A stretch of DNA of 64,000 nucleotides, taken from positions 1 to 64,000 of the forward strand of contig JAHLKC010000083.1 in the NCBI GenBank assembly GCA_025449115.1, read 5' to 3'. This DNA is from Chytridium lagenaria (Eukaryota > Chytridiomycota > Chytridiomycetes > Chytridiales > Chytridiaceae). The notes under the pieces are model-generated. The model was not told the DNA's origin, did not search any database, and saw nothing but the letters and a program-made list of their open reading frames with translations. How positions within the stretch are numbered: the stretch's first letter is position 1; every line of letters starts with the position of its first letter. Of the stretch, positions 53,601-64,000 are shown one piece after another. Made by a program: the position numbers and the translations under genes.

Positions 53601-55122
53601 ATGACCCAAACCCTCCACGCCATCCTCTACAAATCCCTCGAATCCATCATCCTCTCTCTCCCCCCCGACACGACCCACATTCCCTCACCCAACCTACGCA
53701 TCCCCAGTCTCCTCCAAATCGACCAACACCCCATCCACACGGCAACCATCGTCAGCGTCCTCACTGACCCTGCTTTCATCATCCCCGACGAGGATGTGTT
53801 GTTTAAAGGGTTTTGGATGGGTTGAGGGAGACGTGGGATGGGTCTTGTTGGCCTGTGATGAAACCGGTGCTGGGAGGGGTTGTGAGGGGGTTGTGTTTGT
53901 GTTTTTGGGAGGTGGAGATCGGGGGGGATGTGATGAGAGGGTTGTTAGAGAGGGTTCGGAGGCTTTAAAAGGGACTGGGACTGAGGTTGAGGATTTGGAG
54001 GAGAGGTTAGCTACTGTATTTTTTTTATTTTTTTGGAGTGTTGCTGAACCCTGCCTGACCGGACGTGATCCCAAACGTTCCTTACATTCTCATATATTTA
54101 TCTCTTATTATAATCTTAAACGTTTCTTACGCTCCCAACTTTTGTTATCTTTTATTATTATTCAAACGTGCATACACTCCTATCTATTTTAATCTTTTGT
54201 TATGCTATTATTAAACGGGTTCATTCTGTATTCCATTCTATAAAGACACGAGCAATTAAGAACCACCATCAAGCATCTCTGGTCTCTTCTTCGCCCAACC
54301 CTCAACTTTACGTCTCCAACACTCACCAAATCCACATTCCTATCCACCTCCTGGACCTCCTCTCTCCCACCGAGACCCACGCCCACCTCAAAACCTACCT
54401 CACCTCCCCCTCCTTCACCCCTCAACACCTCACCCTCCTCCTCTCCCACCGTCTCACCCTCGGCACAACCTTCCACCGTCTCCCTCCCTCCATGGTTGAC
54501 GTGTTCCACGCCGCGGGTCAAGTGCATCCCAAGGATGTGGAGGCGGAGAGGAAGAGGGTGGAGAAGGTGGAGGCGAAGAGGGTGAGAGATGTGATCTTGG
54601 GAGGGAGGTGAAGACGGAGAAGGGGGGAGGATGTTGTTGACGGTGGCTGGAAGGGCTTTGGCGAAACATGCGCCGAGGAGTGGGGTTGTTGGATGGGGGG
54701 GGAGGTTGGGGGACGGTTGTTGAGAAGAATGTTAGGGCGATGAAGGAGCTGGGGAAAGTCATGGGATGTTTGGTTTGGATGAATATGCATCAATTACCGG
54801 TATGTTTATTTCATTGTAGTTTCTGACTTTTTCACTTGTCTCATGTATCGCGTTTGTGTTTTCCTATTTTTTCTTTCTATTCCTATCGAAGCATTATAAT
54901 AACGCGTTTTTTTTTTGTGTTTTTTTGGGGACGGAATTTTCGCAGCATAATATCCTTGTTTATGAGTTTCGTAATTCTCAAGGTTATGTGCTCGCTTTTA
55001 TCTCCATGATTCCGTCACACCATCATGACCGATGCTGGATCATCGAGCGTTGAAGGACTTGAGTTCAGAGGTTTTCTGGAACCTCCCATGGCGAATGGTC
55101 ATGAAGTGGGTTGGAACATTAA
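53601..55122 (+). CDS. conserved-looking unknown protein with a GYGARF...FRGFLEPP...GHEVGW C-terminus
   Basis: Pieces of one plus-strand protein are readable. The first exon begins MTQTLHAILYKSLESIILSL and includes LLQIDQHPIHTATIVSVLTD. A middle exon (about 54290-54610) reads LYVSNTHQIHIPIHLLDLLS, THAHLKTYLTSPSFTPQHLT, FHRLPPSMVDVFHAAGQVHP and a charged helix KDVEAERKRVEKVEAKRVRD. A further piece (about 54735-54800) reads VRAMKELGKVMGCLVWMNMH. The last exon starts HNILVYEFRNSQ and, allowing a missing G and a missing A in short runs, gives GYGARF, later FRGFLEPPMANGHEVGWKH and a stop at 55120-55122. I do not recognise the family. The start could be an in-frame ATG further up (53499). The stretch 53826-54200 may be intron or poorly read coding sequence. 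Confidence 0.5.
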
Positions 55123-55363
55123 AGAGCTTTGTTTCATTTTTTGGTTCTTATATGTTGTTGTTTTTTTTTTTGTCGGTACTCGGCTATTCATAATATATTC
55201 GTGGACATTGGTCGATAAAGGGCTTTTTCTCAATTGTTAGGAGCTAAATAAAGAATTTGAACAGCACTTCTCACTAAGCTATGTTTGGTATCTACATACA
55301 AATACAGATTGAGGGTTTGTAAAAATACCCAAAAGAAAAAACAACAAAAGATAACCTAGATAT

Positions 55364-58300
55364 TTAAAACTCTGCATTTCCTCCCCCAAAAGACGGTTTC
55401 CTCGGCAAAGGTGGTAACGACGACCCTGCTAAAGCTAAATCTGCCAACCTCTCTAGCTCTGGATCTGAACCTCTCACAAAGTTCTTGAGTTGGGTGGCCC
55501 TTCGGTGACGGCGCGTAGCTTCTCGACGTGACAGGAGGATCTGAGTCGGCCCGTGGGGTGGGATTTTCGGAGCGACTTGTAGATAGTCTTGAGGTGGTTG
55601 GGCTTCGGATTGGAGAAGCGGGGAGCTAAAGCTTTGGCGGGTTAGAGTTGATTTTTTTTGTAAATGTGTTACCCAGTTTCTCGGCTGTTGGTTGGCGTAT
55701 GTATGTTGAAGGTTGGCTTGGATATTCTTGGTGTTATGTTTGGTTGGCGGATGTAGGATGTAGTTGGATAGGGGTTCTTGATAGTTAACGCGAGGGGATT
55801 CTGTTCGTAGGTTCCTCTCTGAACATTGTATTAGTGAGAAATTGGTGAAGCATTCTCACCGTTCAGTCGTAATTGTATGTTCGTTCGTTTGCTTGTGAAT
55901 GAGAGGTGGTAATTTGGCATCTGTAACGAGAAGTTAAAGATTTGCTGTATAACATATCAACATACCTTTTCCAAAATCAGGCTTGTAATAGTTCCCGCCA
56001 CTTCCAGCCCGATTACCATTTTCATTCACGATCGAATCCTGTGCAAACTTTTCTTTTTCTCGTTTTGGCGGTAACTCCCATCTGTGTTGGCAGCGGTGGT
56101 CTCCCCATCTGCAAGCTTTCACTCGCCTGACTTTTAATCTCCGCCTTCATCCGCTCCGATGCGTACTTGAGTTCATCAACCTCATGATAAATCCGTTCAA
56201 GCTTCACAGAAACTGGAGACACCGCTCCTTGATGGAAAGATCTAGCGATTTCTCCGTCACCCTCGACCGACCTCTCCCTTGAGCAGCGCCAAATCCCGTC
56301 AACCTTCCCAAGCTCTAGTCTCACTTCTCATCCACGTCAGAATGAAGCTTTCGTATCTCCATCCAAGCCAGTTCAACGGACTTTGGTAGCCCCGCAGCTT
56401 AGCATCAATATCCTCCAGCCTTTTGACGAAGCCTCCTTCATCACTCGCATTGTAATCAATTGATCCTCCATTGCACGTTCTTGAGCAGCTTTCAGTTCCC
56501 GATGACGTTCCCGCGTCATCGCCTCAACTTCCTGAATCCTCAGTCTCGTTTGCTCAGCTGTCACTTGCTCCATCTCCTGTTGCGACAGAATTCTTGCAGT
56601 GAACTCCTGATTTCCCCTTGAAGTCGATCAAACTCTTGCTCAGACACCTTTGCGGAAAGCTCTCACGCATACTCCCGAGGAGTTGGTTCAACTTTTCGCT
56701 GTCTGTTCGGTTGAATTCGAGAAGCTTGCGGCGGAAATCTTCATACTGCTCTTCCGCCACTTGCAGTTGGCGTGGAACTTCTTGGAGACGCTCAGAAAAC
56801 TCTCAAGCTTTTGGTGGTGAGTCTTTGATGCCGACTAATGTGATGGCGTGTTCAGCAATGGAAGCTTGAAGAGTGTCAGAGACTTGTTGTAAACGTGCAC
56901 GGTTTGAGACGTCTGTGTCAGAGATGCGAATCTTGACTGCCTCCATGCTTCCCTCATAGTCGTCAATCTTTACCTGCATTTCCTCAAGTGACGCGTTGAT
57001 TCTATTGACCATCTCATTCATATCGTCATGAATAGCTTTACTGAGATCGCCTCTTGTTTCAAGAATCGCTGTACTGACATCATTGATTCTTTCATCGATT
57101 GCAACGATCGAGTCAGAAGTCTTTTGCTCAGACGCCGTCAGCTCAAATTTGGTCACCCGAAGAGCAAGAGCATCACGGATTTCAGTAACCGTTTTTCAAT
57201 CGATCTCCTCGCGATGACACATTTTGAATCTGATCATTCATACGACTTTCAAACGCACCATCTGATCGCGATTTACCCTCCAGCTATCTTCTTTAACTCT
57301 ATCAATCTGATTATCCAACTCTGCGTCGCGCACCTGCAGGTCAAGAATGGAGGCTTTGGTTCTCGACTCGAGATCCTCAATCTCCTTCTTCAAACCTCTT
57401 CCTGAACATCTTCCTCAAAGCGATGAAAGCCGCGTCGGTTTCAGTTGCGCGCGTCTGAAGATTCGCAATCAGCAGCTTGGATCGTGCCTCCACGTCATCC
57501 ATTTCTTTTCTCGTTGCCCGAGCTCAACCTCATCACGTATCTCCTTGTTCGCCTCAACGAGATGCGAGACGGAAGCATGAACGTTCGCGAGAGATGCTTC
57601 AAACCTGACTTCATGTCTGCTGTATCTTTCTTTGTAGACCGGAGATCCAGCTCCGCCTTCAAAGCCTCAAACGTTGAATCCACCTGCATCGCTCGAGCGT
57701 TCAGTTTATCCTCTACATCAGCTTCACAAGCTCGCAACGTGTTTCAACGTCACGAATTTTGAAGCTAGTTCATCGTCATTCACGAATGCGGCTGCAAGCT
57801 TCCGTCAATCTTGCTTCAGCTGTTTCCAGATTACTTTGCGCATCCCTTCCAATTTGCTCGGCAGATAGCTGCAACTGACGGAACTTTGAGCTCAGCTCAG
57901 CTTCGTAATCTTTCAGGCGCGTACGAACGTGAGAAGTGTTCTCCAGATCCTCAATCATGCGGCTTTTGAGACAGCGAGTTGCTCAGCGGCGGCTTTAATT
58001 TTATCTTCAAGCTGATCTTCATGCTCTTGTTTTCCTCAATGACTTCGGCTATGGCCTCAAAAGCTCTCCGCTCCACTGTGTTGACGCGCTCTTCTGACAG
58101 CTCTTTGAATTCATTCAAACTCCTCTCATTTTCAAGACGTGCCTTGATCTCAGTTCTTAGCACTTCCTCCAGGGATAACTGCTTCTGGTCTGCTGTCTTT
58201 TCTACAAGAATAACAGACTCTTTCAAAGCTTTAACGACTGCAGCCAAGTGTTGCTTAAGATCATGCTGCGCCTGCTGCATCTCCATCCCCTTTTTGTCTA

Positions 58301-59661
58301 CAACTTCTTGCACGGCCTTAAACCCGTCCTGCATATCCGTTCGACATTGAATCTCAAACTTTCCCCTAGCAGCTCGTTCCACCGCAAATTGATCCTCGAC
58401 TCCCGCTACTTGGCTAGCCATCTTATCGAGCGCCATGGCCTGCGTGTCCCGAAGACCTTTTTCCATCGCCCTCATTTGCTCAGCAAATAGGAGGACAGTC
58501 TTCTCTCTATCTTGTCTCTCCCGATCGATCCCCATGATGACTTGGTTCTTTATCACCTCAATACGATCATGGAGTTCTCTATCTTGTGTTGATAAGGCTT
58601 TTTTCACTTCATTAAAGAGGTCCCTCATTCCACCCTCAAAATTGTACCGTGCTTTCGCTTCGTGATCAAGTTTATGCCTTAGCTCCATCACAGACATCTC
58701 CACCTTCTTGGACAGAGAGTCTGACACACTGTCAACAGCATGTTGGGTAGTTTCTAAAGACATCTGATGATCTCTAAGCGTCCTCATCACATCCATCCCG
58801 CGATGAGTTTCCAATTCCCAATCCCTCGCCTTTGCCCTAAATTCCTGCCCAACCTCTGAAGTCTTCATGGAAAACGTCTCCACTTTATACCTCAAATCAT
58901 TCAACTCATTCACCACCATTTTTTGTCGCTCAGCTTCCTCGTCCTCCTTTGCTCATTCATCTTCAACCTCGCAGTCAAATCGGCTATAACGTTCTGCATT
59001 TTCCCATGCTCCCGCTCTAACCTCGCAACAATGTCCTGATCAGACTGAATCGACCGTTTCTCCGTCTGCTCACTTTGTCGTGCAAGGTCTTTAAGCAATT
59101 GACTATCAGCCATCATCGTCTCCTGCATCCGTTCCACTTTTGCTGATAAAGTCGCTACAAGTGATTTTCCAAGCTGAAGCTCTGTTTCTAACCAACTCCG
59201 TGATCTTCTCTCATTTTGGAGCTGCTCTTCTGCGAAGCGAAGCTTGGTGATGATGTCGTCCGTTATCCCTGGGAAGAGTATGGGACCGCTGAGCCAGGAT
59301 CAAATGTTTTAAATGCGGATGAAGAGATATCTGGGGTTTCCTCCAGAGGTTCGTGTGTCGGATGAGTATCCCATTTTTTAATGGCTCTGGTGTACGTATG
59401 TAGTTGGAGAGGTTGATGTCTGTTGGTCTTCCGTTGAAGCTTTGTGGAGGGTAGTTTGAAGTAATTCGGACTCGGAGAAGGTATTGGACCGCCCCGGTAA
59501 TTAAATGGCGTTGAAATGGATGGGATAGGGCTCGCATCGCGCTGTAACAATAATGTCAAGGTCTAATACGCTATCACCTCTATCTCTCTAACACTAACCC
59601 CATTAACACCAGAGTTATACACAATCCTGTCATTCTGTTTTTCTGCAATCTTCCTGTTCAT
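55364..59661 (-). CDS. long coiled-coil protein, family not identified
   Basis: Probable first exon from an ATG at 59661 (MNRKIAEKQNDRIVYNSG), joined at an acceptor near 59542 to RDASPIPSISTPFNYRGG, then SSAFKTFDPGSAVPY. After about 59260 the protein is almost entirely heptad-repeat coiled coil for some 1000 residues: KLRFAEEQLQNERRSRSWLE, MERMQETMMADSQLLKDLA, YKVETFSMKTSEVGQEFRAK, MELRHKLDHEAKARYNFEGG, DRIEVIKNQVIMGIDRERQD and so on down to about 56000. It ends LPPLPRKPSFGGGNAEF at a stop at 55366-55364. The frame changes about every 300-600 bases (for example 58910-58920, 57950, 57740, 57160, 56760), most likely by sequencing errors. Such proteins are usually cytoskeletal or basal-body associated; I have no specific evidence for that here. 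Confidence 0.6.
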
Positions 59662-60202
59662 ATAGTCCCAACGTCAATATCGTCTTAAAACATATAATCC
59701 AACCTGGTCTTCAACTCCTCCTGCTGCCTTTTTGAAACTCCTTCACCTCCCGATCCGCTCCTGCTTCTGCTTATCCTCGCATCTATCTGATCCCAAGCAA
59801 GGACATGGACAGGGATGGCTCGTCTGATGGCCAACGTTGAGCACAGAATCATGCACCAAAATGGTTTCTTAACCTCTCCCTTTCTGGATTGCCAACAAAC
59901 GAAAATAATACCTGTGGACATCCCACTCCTTTCCGTTTTGTTTTTTTTAATTTCGTTTTCTTCCCTCTCCTCTTGAACGTAAATCACTTGAATCGTAAAG
60001 CTGCTCAATTGTTTGCATTGTTTGGTGAGTTCGGCATTCACGGATTACTTTGGACGACTGATTATAATAGAACCATCAACTCTCCTTAAAAAGCTCAATC
60101 AGGCATACGTTTCTAGCTTGTTTTCTCTATCATCAACGTCTTTCATCGGCACCTTACCTTCTTACACAACTCCATCACCATCACCCATTACATCACAAGA
60201 AA
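59662..60202. other. shared divergent promoter region (coiled-coil protein / SNC)
   Basis: The gap lies between the start of the coiled-coil gene (-) and the SNC-type gene (+). Part of it, 59685-60041 on the minus strand, is open but its protein sequence is not convincing. No named element seen. Confidence 0.4.
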
Positions 60203-60875
60203 ATGTCAGGAAAGGGAAGAGCTCCTAGCGCTGGACCCAGCGGCGGTCAACCCCCAGCAAAGACGGCGAGATCCAAGCTCAGGTGAGGACAAAGGAAAGT
60301 GCTGCAGATGCTGATAAACGATGGTGTTAGGTGGATGAGGTGATCTCTGTGATGCACAACAACATTGAGAAGGTGATTGCACAGGAGAGAAGCTCGACTC
60401 GCTTCAAAACAAGACCGACGACCTGCAGCAGGGACCTTGCAGTTTCAAAGCGTGGTGCGGCAAAGGTCAAGTCTCAAATGTGAGTGTGTTTGTCATTTAG
60501 TTTGTCACTCTTTACTGACATGTCTTTCTCAGGGTGTGGTTCTCGTCCTTTTCCATATCCCTTACGTGCAGTGCTAACCATTTTGCCCTTTTCTTCCTGA
60601 CGTTAATTTTAAACGAATAGTGGTGGAAGGTAATGACATCTAATTGCTTCTAATAGCAGAAAACTAACCTTTTACATTAACAGGACCTTAAGCTCAAGCT
60701 CATCATCGCCGAATCGTCATCCGTCATCCTCATCGTCATCATCGTCCCCCTCGTCACCACCTTCAGGACCAGCGTTGCAAGTAAGTAAACCCCCCACAAA
60801 GTAAAATTTGAAGACCAAAACTCCTCTAACTTATAAACTCTAGCTCCTTCTCAAGCTGCTGGTGTGGCCAACTGA
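60203..60875 (+). CDS. SNC1: synaptobrevin / SNC-type v-SNARE
   Basis: Small R-SNARE of secretory vesicles that pairs with plasma-membrane syntaxin and SNAP-25-type partners. It begins MSGKGRAPSAGPSGGQPPAK, then the SNARE helix VDEVISVMHNNIEKVIA, GEKLDSLQNKTDDLQQG, AAKVKSQM, then WWK, DLKLKLIIAESSSVILIVII as the C-terminal anchor, and ends SVATPSQAAGVAN. Introns: 60283-60330, one from about 60480 to the AG at 60620, one about 60630-60684, and one about 60781-60843. The WWK residues lie alone in a 9-base exon between two introns. Frames break at about 60268, 60385 and 60435; each is restored by one base. The length, about 120 residues, and single C-terminal anchor fit SNC/VAMP2-like proteins. 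Confidence 0.92.
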
Positions 60876-61331
60876 AACATCATGTTATTTTGACTAATGT
60901 AGCGACTCCCCTACACTTCCCCCTTGGTCTTCTTTCTAAGCAAAGTTGATTTTTTTTTTTTTTATCATCATGTACCAATTTTTTAAAAGACTCTCCTTAT
61001 TATGGAGGAGTTGTGTAAACATCCCTTTAAAACAAAATCATTGCTCATAAATAAACAAAGTGTATCTCTTAAATCTTGAATCCATAAATATTCACAATTT
61101 TTCACTTACGTTTATCATTTATTTCATAATCCGGTTCGGTGTCTTATATGAGCTTTGAGATCACTATATAGATATTTCCTGTTCATTTACCTTGCCATTT
61201 GTTTCAATCGTACGGTATACTTTTGTCCCATTTTACCCGTTTCAGTCTCATAGAAACGATTCAATATATTGGATATCAAATAAAAAGAATCAGTCTGCCC
61301 GCAACAAAAATACCCAACGATACCCTTACAC
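60876..61331. other. convergent intergenic stretch (SNC / F-box-ankyrin)
   Basis: AT-rich, with a T run at 60951-60964 shortly after the SNC stop. It should contain the 3' untranslated regions of both convergent genes. No supported coding frame. Confidence 0.45.
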
Positions 61332-62615
61332 TTAACGCTCCCCTTCCCCATCCCTTTTCCTTCCCACAAACGCCAACAAATGCGTGAACCTCCTAATATT
61401 CTCCCCCAACGCGCCTTTCCGTCGCTCCATCACACTTTCCCTCAAATCTGTCTAATCTCCGGAAACCTTCTCGCCCCCATCCAATCTCCACGTCTTGGCA
61501 CCGCCCCATTCGCTAACAAAACTCTCACAACCTCCCATGACCTCCCCTCACAGCTCCCTCGAGCGCCATACCATCCCACACATTAATCCAATCAACATTC
61601 GTACAATGTCAACGTGCCCGCCTTTGGCGGCGTCACGGAGAGCAGGACTGAGAAGCGTTTTATCCATTGTCCTGACGTGGATATTGGAAAGGAGTTTCGC
61701 GACGGTGGCCGTGTGTCCGCTCGCAGAGGAGGCAATGACGCGAGTGGATCTGGGATAAGATTACGTGCAAGAAGAACTTCGACAATAGCATCATGCCCCA
61801 TCGCGGCTGCCGCTGTCAACACAAACGAACTGGCGAAAGACCTTGCGACATGATCAATTCCGTAAAAATATCCAAGTATCCTCTAAAAATACCCCGCCAT
61901 CGGTCAGAGCTCTACAAAACAAAAAAACACCCTTAGAATACCTGTTTGCAGCGACAAGCAGTGTCGAAGATTCCGGTGGGAACCCTTCATTCAGCAACGT
62001 CCTCATGATATGCGGTGAATTATGAAACGGTTGCGTAAGACACACAGCTCTAGGACAAGTCTGGGGAGTAATATACTTTGCTTGAATCAAGCACGATAAT
62101 ATCGCAGCGCTATCGGGTAGCGAAAAGAATGCGAAAAACGAATGTGTGATGCGGTTTGAGGAGTTTTTGATGAGGACTCGCGCTTTGAATTTAGGCGAGC
62201 CCCAGACAAAAGTGCGAATGTCTCGGGAAACAGAGGATATGACGGAGAGGTCATGGAGAGAGGTGGCGGCGTGGAAAATGATTTCACCCCATAGTTCTAG
62301 GGGGAGGGTGCGGTGGGTTATAAAGTGAAGGGGTGGGTCATTGGAAGGGTTCAATGTCGACTCCACTGCCTCTGGGTCGCTATCGGCTATAATTCCCGCC
62401 TTTGTTTCCTTTACACATTTCGCTTCGCCTTTACTCTTGATCCATGAGGCAGGTTTGCGCGTGAGCGTCAGGGGCAGCTGGAGATGATGGTGGTGGACCA
62501 TGTGAGTGGGTTCACAGGTGCATTGTTGGAATTGTCGATTTTTTGAAGAATCGAGCCAAGAACAACAGTGTGGCTCAAACCAACGGGCGAGGGTGAGTTG
62601 CAAAACTTTTGCCAT
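61332..62615 (-). CDS. F-box protein with ankyrin-like repeats
   Basis: Start chosen at the ATG at 62615 (MAKVLQLTLARWFEPHC). After a divergent N-terminal stretch comes an F-box: RTLPLELWGEIIFHAATSLH, DLSVISSVSRDIRTFVWGSP. Downstream are ankyrin-like units such as PHIMRTLLNEGFPPESST..LLVAA and, in the next frame, FVLTAAAAMGHDAIVEVLLA followed by LIPDPLASLPP. The frame changes at about 61880 (DTWIFLRN stop versus YFYGIDHVARS). The last readable part is IRRFTHLLAFVGRKR ending near 61332; this end is uncertain. F-box proteins recruit substrates to SCF ubiquitin ligases, with the repeats as the likely substrate-binding part; the combination is common in large fungal families, and no specific substrate can be inferred. 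Confidence 0.6.
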
Positions 62616-62738
62616 TATGCCCGCTTTATACTTCAAAGCTGTAGAAAATGGGATTGAAAAACAGCCACACGTTTACTGTAATCTGACCTCTGAAAGCATG
62701 TCTGATAAATTGAATTTACTCGTCAACAAAATACAGGC

Positions 62739-64000
62739 TCAAGCAAACATCTTAGCGTAAGCCCTTTTCTCCTTCTCAGCCCTATCCTTAATCGCCTTGT
62801 GCGCTAGCGCCAACTCCCTCGCCACCATCTTATCCTCCGGGCTCAACTTTGCCGCCTCCGCGAGATCCGCAATCGCTGCCTCAAACTCCTTCAACCCCGC
62901 CTTTGCCTGACCCCTCCGGAACCTCGCCTTGGTCAAATCCTGTACACTCACCAGCGTCTCTAGACCATCAGTACGACCGGAAAGGGTGGTATGGAGGTCA
63001 AGTACTTTAGTGGCGTCGTTGACGGCGAGTTGCCATTTTTGGAGCTTCAAGTGGGACTAAAGGTTGTTTTAGTAGAAAGACTGGGAAACGTTGTTTACCA
63101 TAGCGGTGTTGAGGAGGGATGAAACTTTGATGAGAAAATATTGCTTCTTGTGCTCAAATGTGAGCTCCTTGATGTCTTCAGGCGACGGGTTAAGTTCGTT
63201 CAGGTACCTAACAGCCTTTTGGTACTTTTCCGCCGCGCTCTTGTAATCTCCCTACGCAAAAAAGGCGGTTAATACATACATCAATACAAATATGATAGTA
63301 GGACGGGGACCCCTACCTTCTTGAACAACTCATTCCCAATCGCCTTAATGTCTCCAGGATTTTCATCAACTCATCGGGTCCCGCCTCCTCCTCCCTTCCA
63401 ACAAACTGATCTTCCGGGTAATCTTCATACACATCTCCATCTTGCTTTGCAACAACTCCATCATCTCCCGGCATCAATTCGCCTGCATCCTCAATAACGC
63501 AGTCAAGGAGGGGTCGGTCGTTTTCGCCTTTCTCGGTCTTTTCGATACGCCTGACGATGGACATACCCTACGCCAGAATTAGGTTTTGGTGATTAGAGGA
63601 GCTGTACCTTGATCACTTGACCGAAGACAACGTGCTTGTTGTCCAAGTGTGGAGTGGTAACAGTCGTGATGAAGAATTGACTGTAAAATCGTCAGCAGCT
63701 ATTTCGCAAATAAGCGCGAACCTTCCATTAGTATTGGGGCCAGCGTTTGCCATGCTAAGAAGTCCAGGTTTATCATGCTTAAGCGAGAAGTCTTCATCCT
63801 CAAACTAGCAACAGAAAAAAAAAAAACTCAGTTCAACACACATATCAGTCAAAAAAGCACCATACCTTCTTCATAAATACTCTCTCCACCCGTTCCATTT
63901 CCTCTCGTAAAATCTACACCAAAGTCACCTTCACATCACAGAAAAAGCATGACTTACCACCCCCTTGAATCATGAACCGATCAATAACACGATGAAATTT
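62739..64000 (-). CDS. CPR6: cyclophilin-40 (Cpr6 / PPID) peptidyl-prolyl isomerase, partial
   Basis: The gene runs off the right edge, so the N-terminus is missing. The visible part begins [14 protein letters not shown], with the cyclophilin catalytic Arg and the Met-Gln of the active site, then [47 protein letters not shown] and [13 protein letters not shown], the complete second half of the isomerase domain. After the linker (ILETLRRL..) come C-terminal TPR helices [18 protein letters not shown] and [20 protein letters not shown], ending [13 protein letters not shown]. Cyclophilin plus TPR is the Cpr6/cyclophilin-40 layout: a co-chaperone that binds the Hsp90 C-terminal MEEVD through its TPRs. 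Introns are short and in frame with the conserved blocks. Stop at 62741-62739. Confidence 0.93.

Overview
The window is nuclear DNA of a fungus, most likely an early-diverging (chytrid-like) lineage. Genes are split by many short GT-AG introns of about 50-110 bases. The conserved ones are fungal or broadly eukaryotic: a Cla4-type PAK kinase, Snf7/CHMP4, an SNC-type synaptobrevin and a Cpr6/cyclophilin-40. Beside them are forms more familiar from animals than from yeasts: a NUP153-like nucleoporin with RanBP2 zinc fingers, a long NBAS-type Sec39 protein and a GUCD1-type protein. The lineage call is an inference; no rRNA or other marker is present.

Layout. Bases 1-5300 are a transposon graveyard: a broken Ty1/copia pol fragment, an orphan open frame and a pair of about 70-base inverted arms. 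Bases 5300-10900 hold a tandem cluster of a Cys-rich / transmembrane / SAM-domain family: one 5'-truncated copy, one copy with a single frameshift, one relic exon and one intact copy. From 11340 on the DNA is gene-dense: GUCD1-like (-), NUP153-like (+), an At4g15545-like coiled-coil protein (-), an unidentified coiled-coil protein (-), a very large unidentified multi-exon protein (-), SNF7 (-), NBAS (+), a long disordered Ser/Thr/Ala/Pro-rich protein (-), CLA4 (+), a conserved unknown protein (+), a long coiled-coil protein (-), SNC-type v-SNARE (+), an F-box/ankyrin protein (-) and cyclophilin-40 (-, running off the right edge).

Several genes act in membrane traffic or the cell cortex: NBAS (ER tethering complex), SNF7 (ESCRT-III), SNC (exocytic v-SNARE) and CLA4 (Cdc42 effector). 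This is eukaryotic neighbourhood, not an operon, and I do not claim co-regulation beyond shared divergent intergenic regions (GUCD1/NUP153, SNF7/NBAS, disordered protein/CLA4, coiled-coil/SNC).

Almost every conserved gene contains one or more frameshifts that are restored by changing one base, usually adding one in a short homopolymer. This looks like residual long-read sequencing error rather than mass pseudogenisation, so several CDS spans below run across apparent frameshifts. The 38600-42500 part of NBAS is the worst affected.
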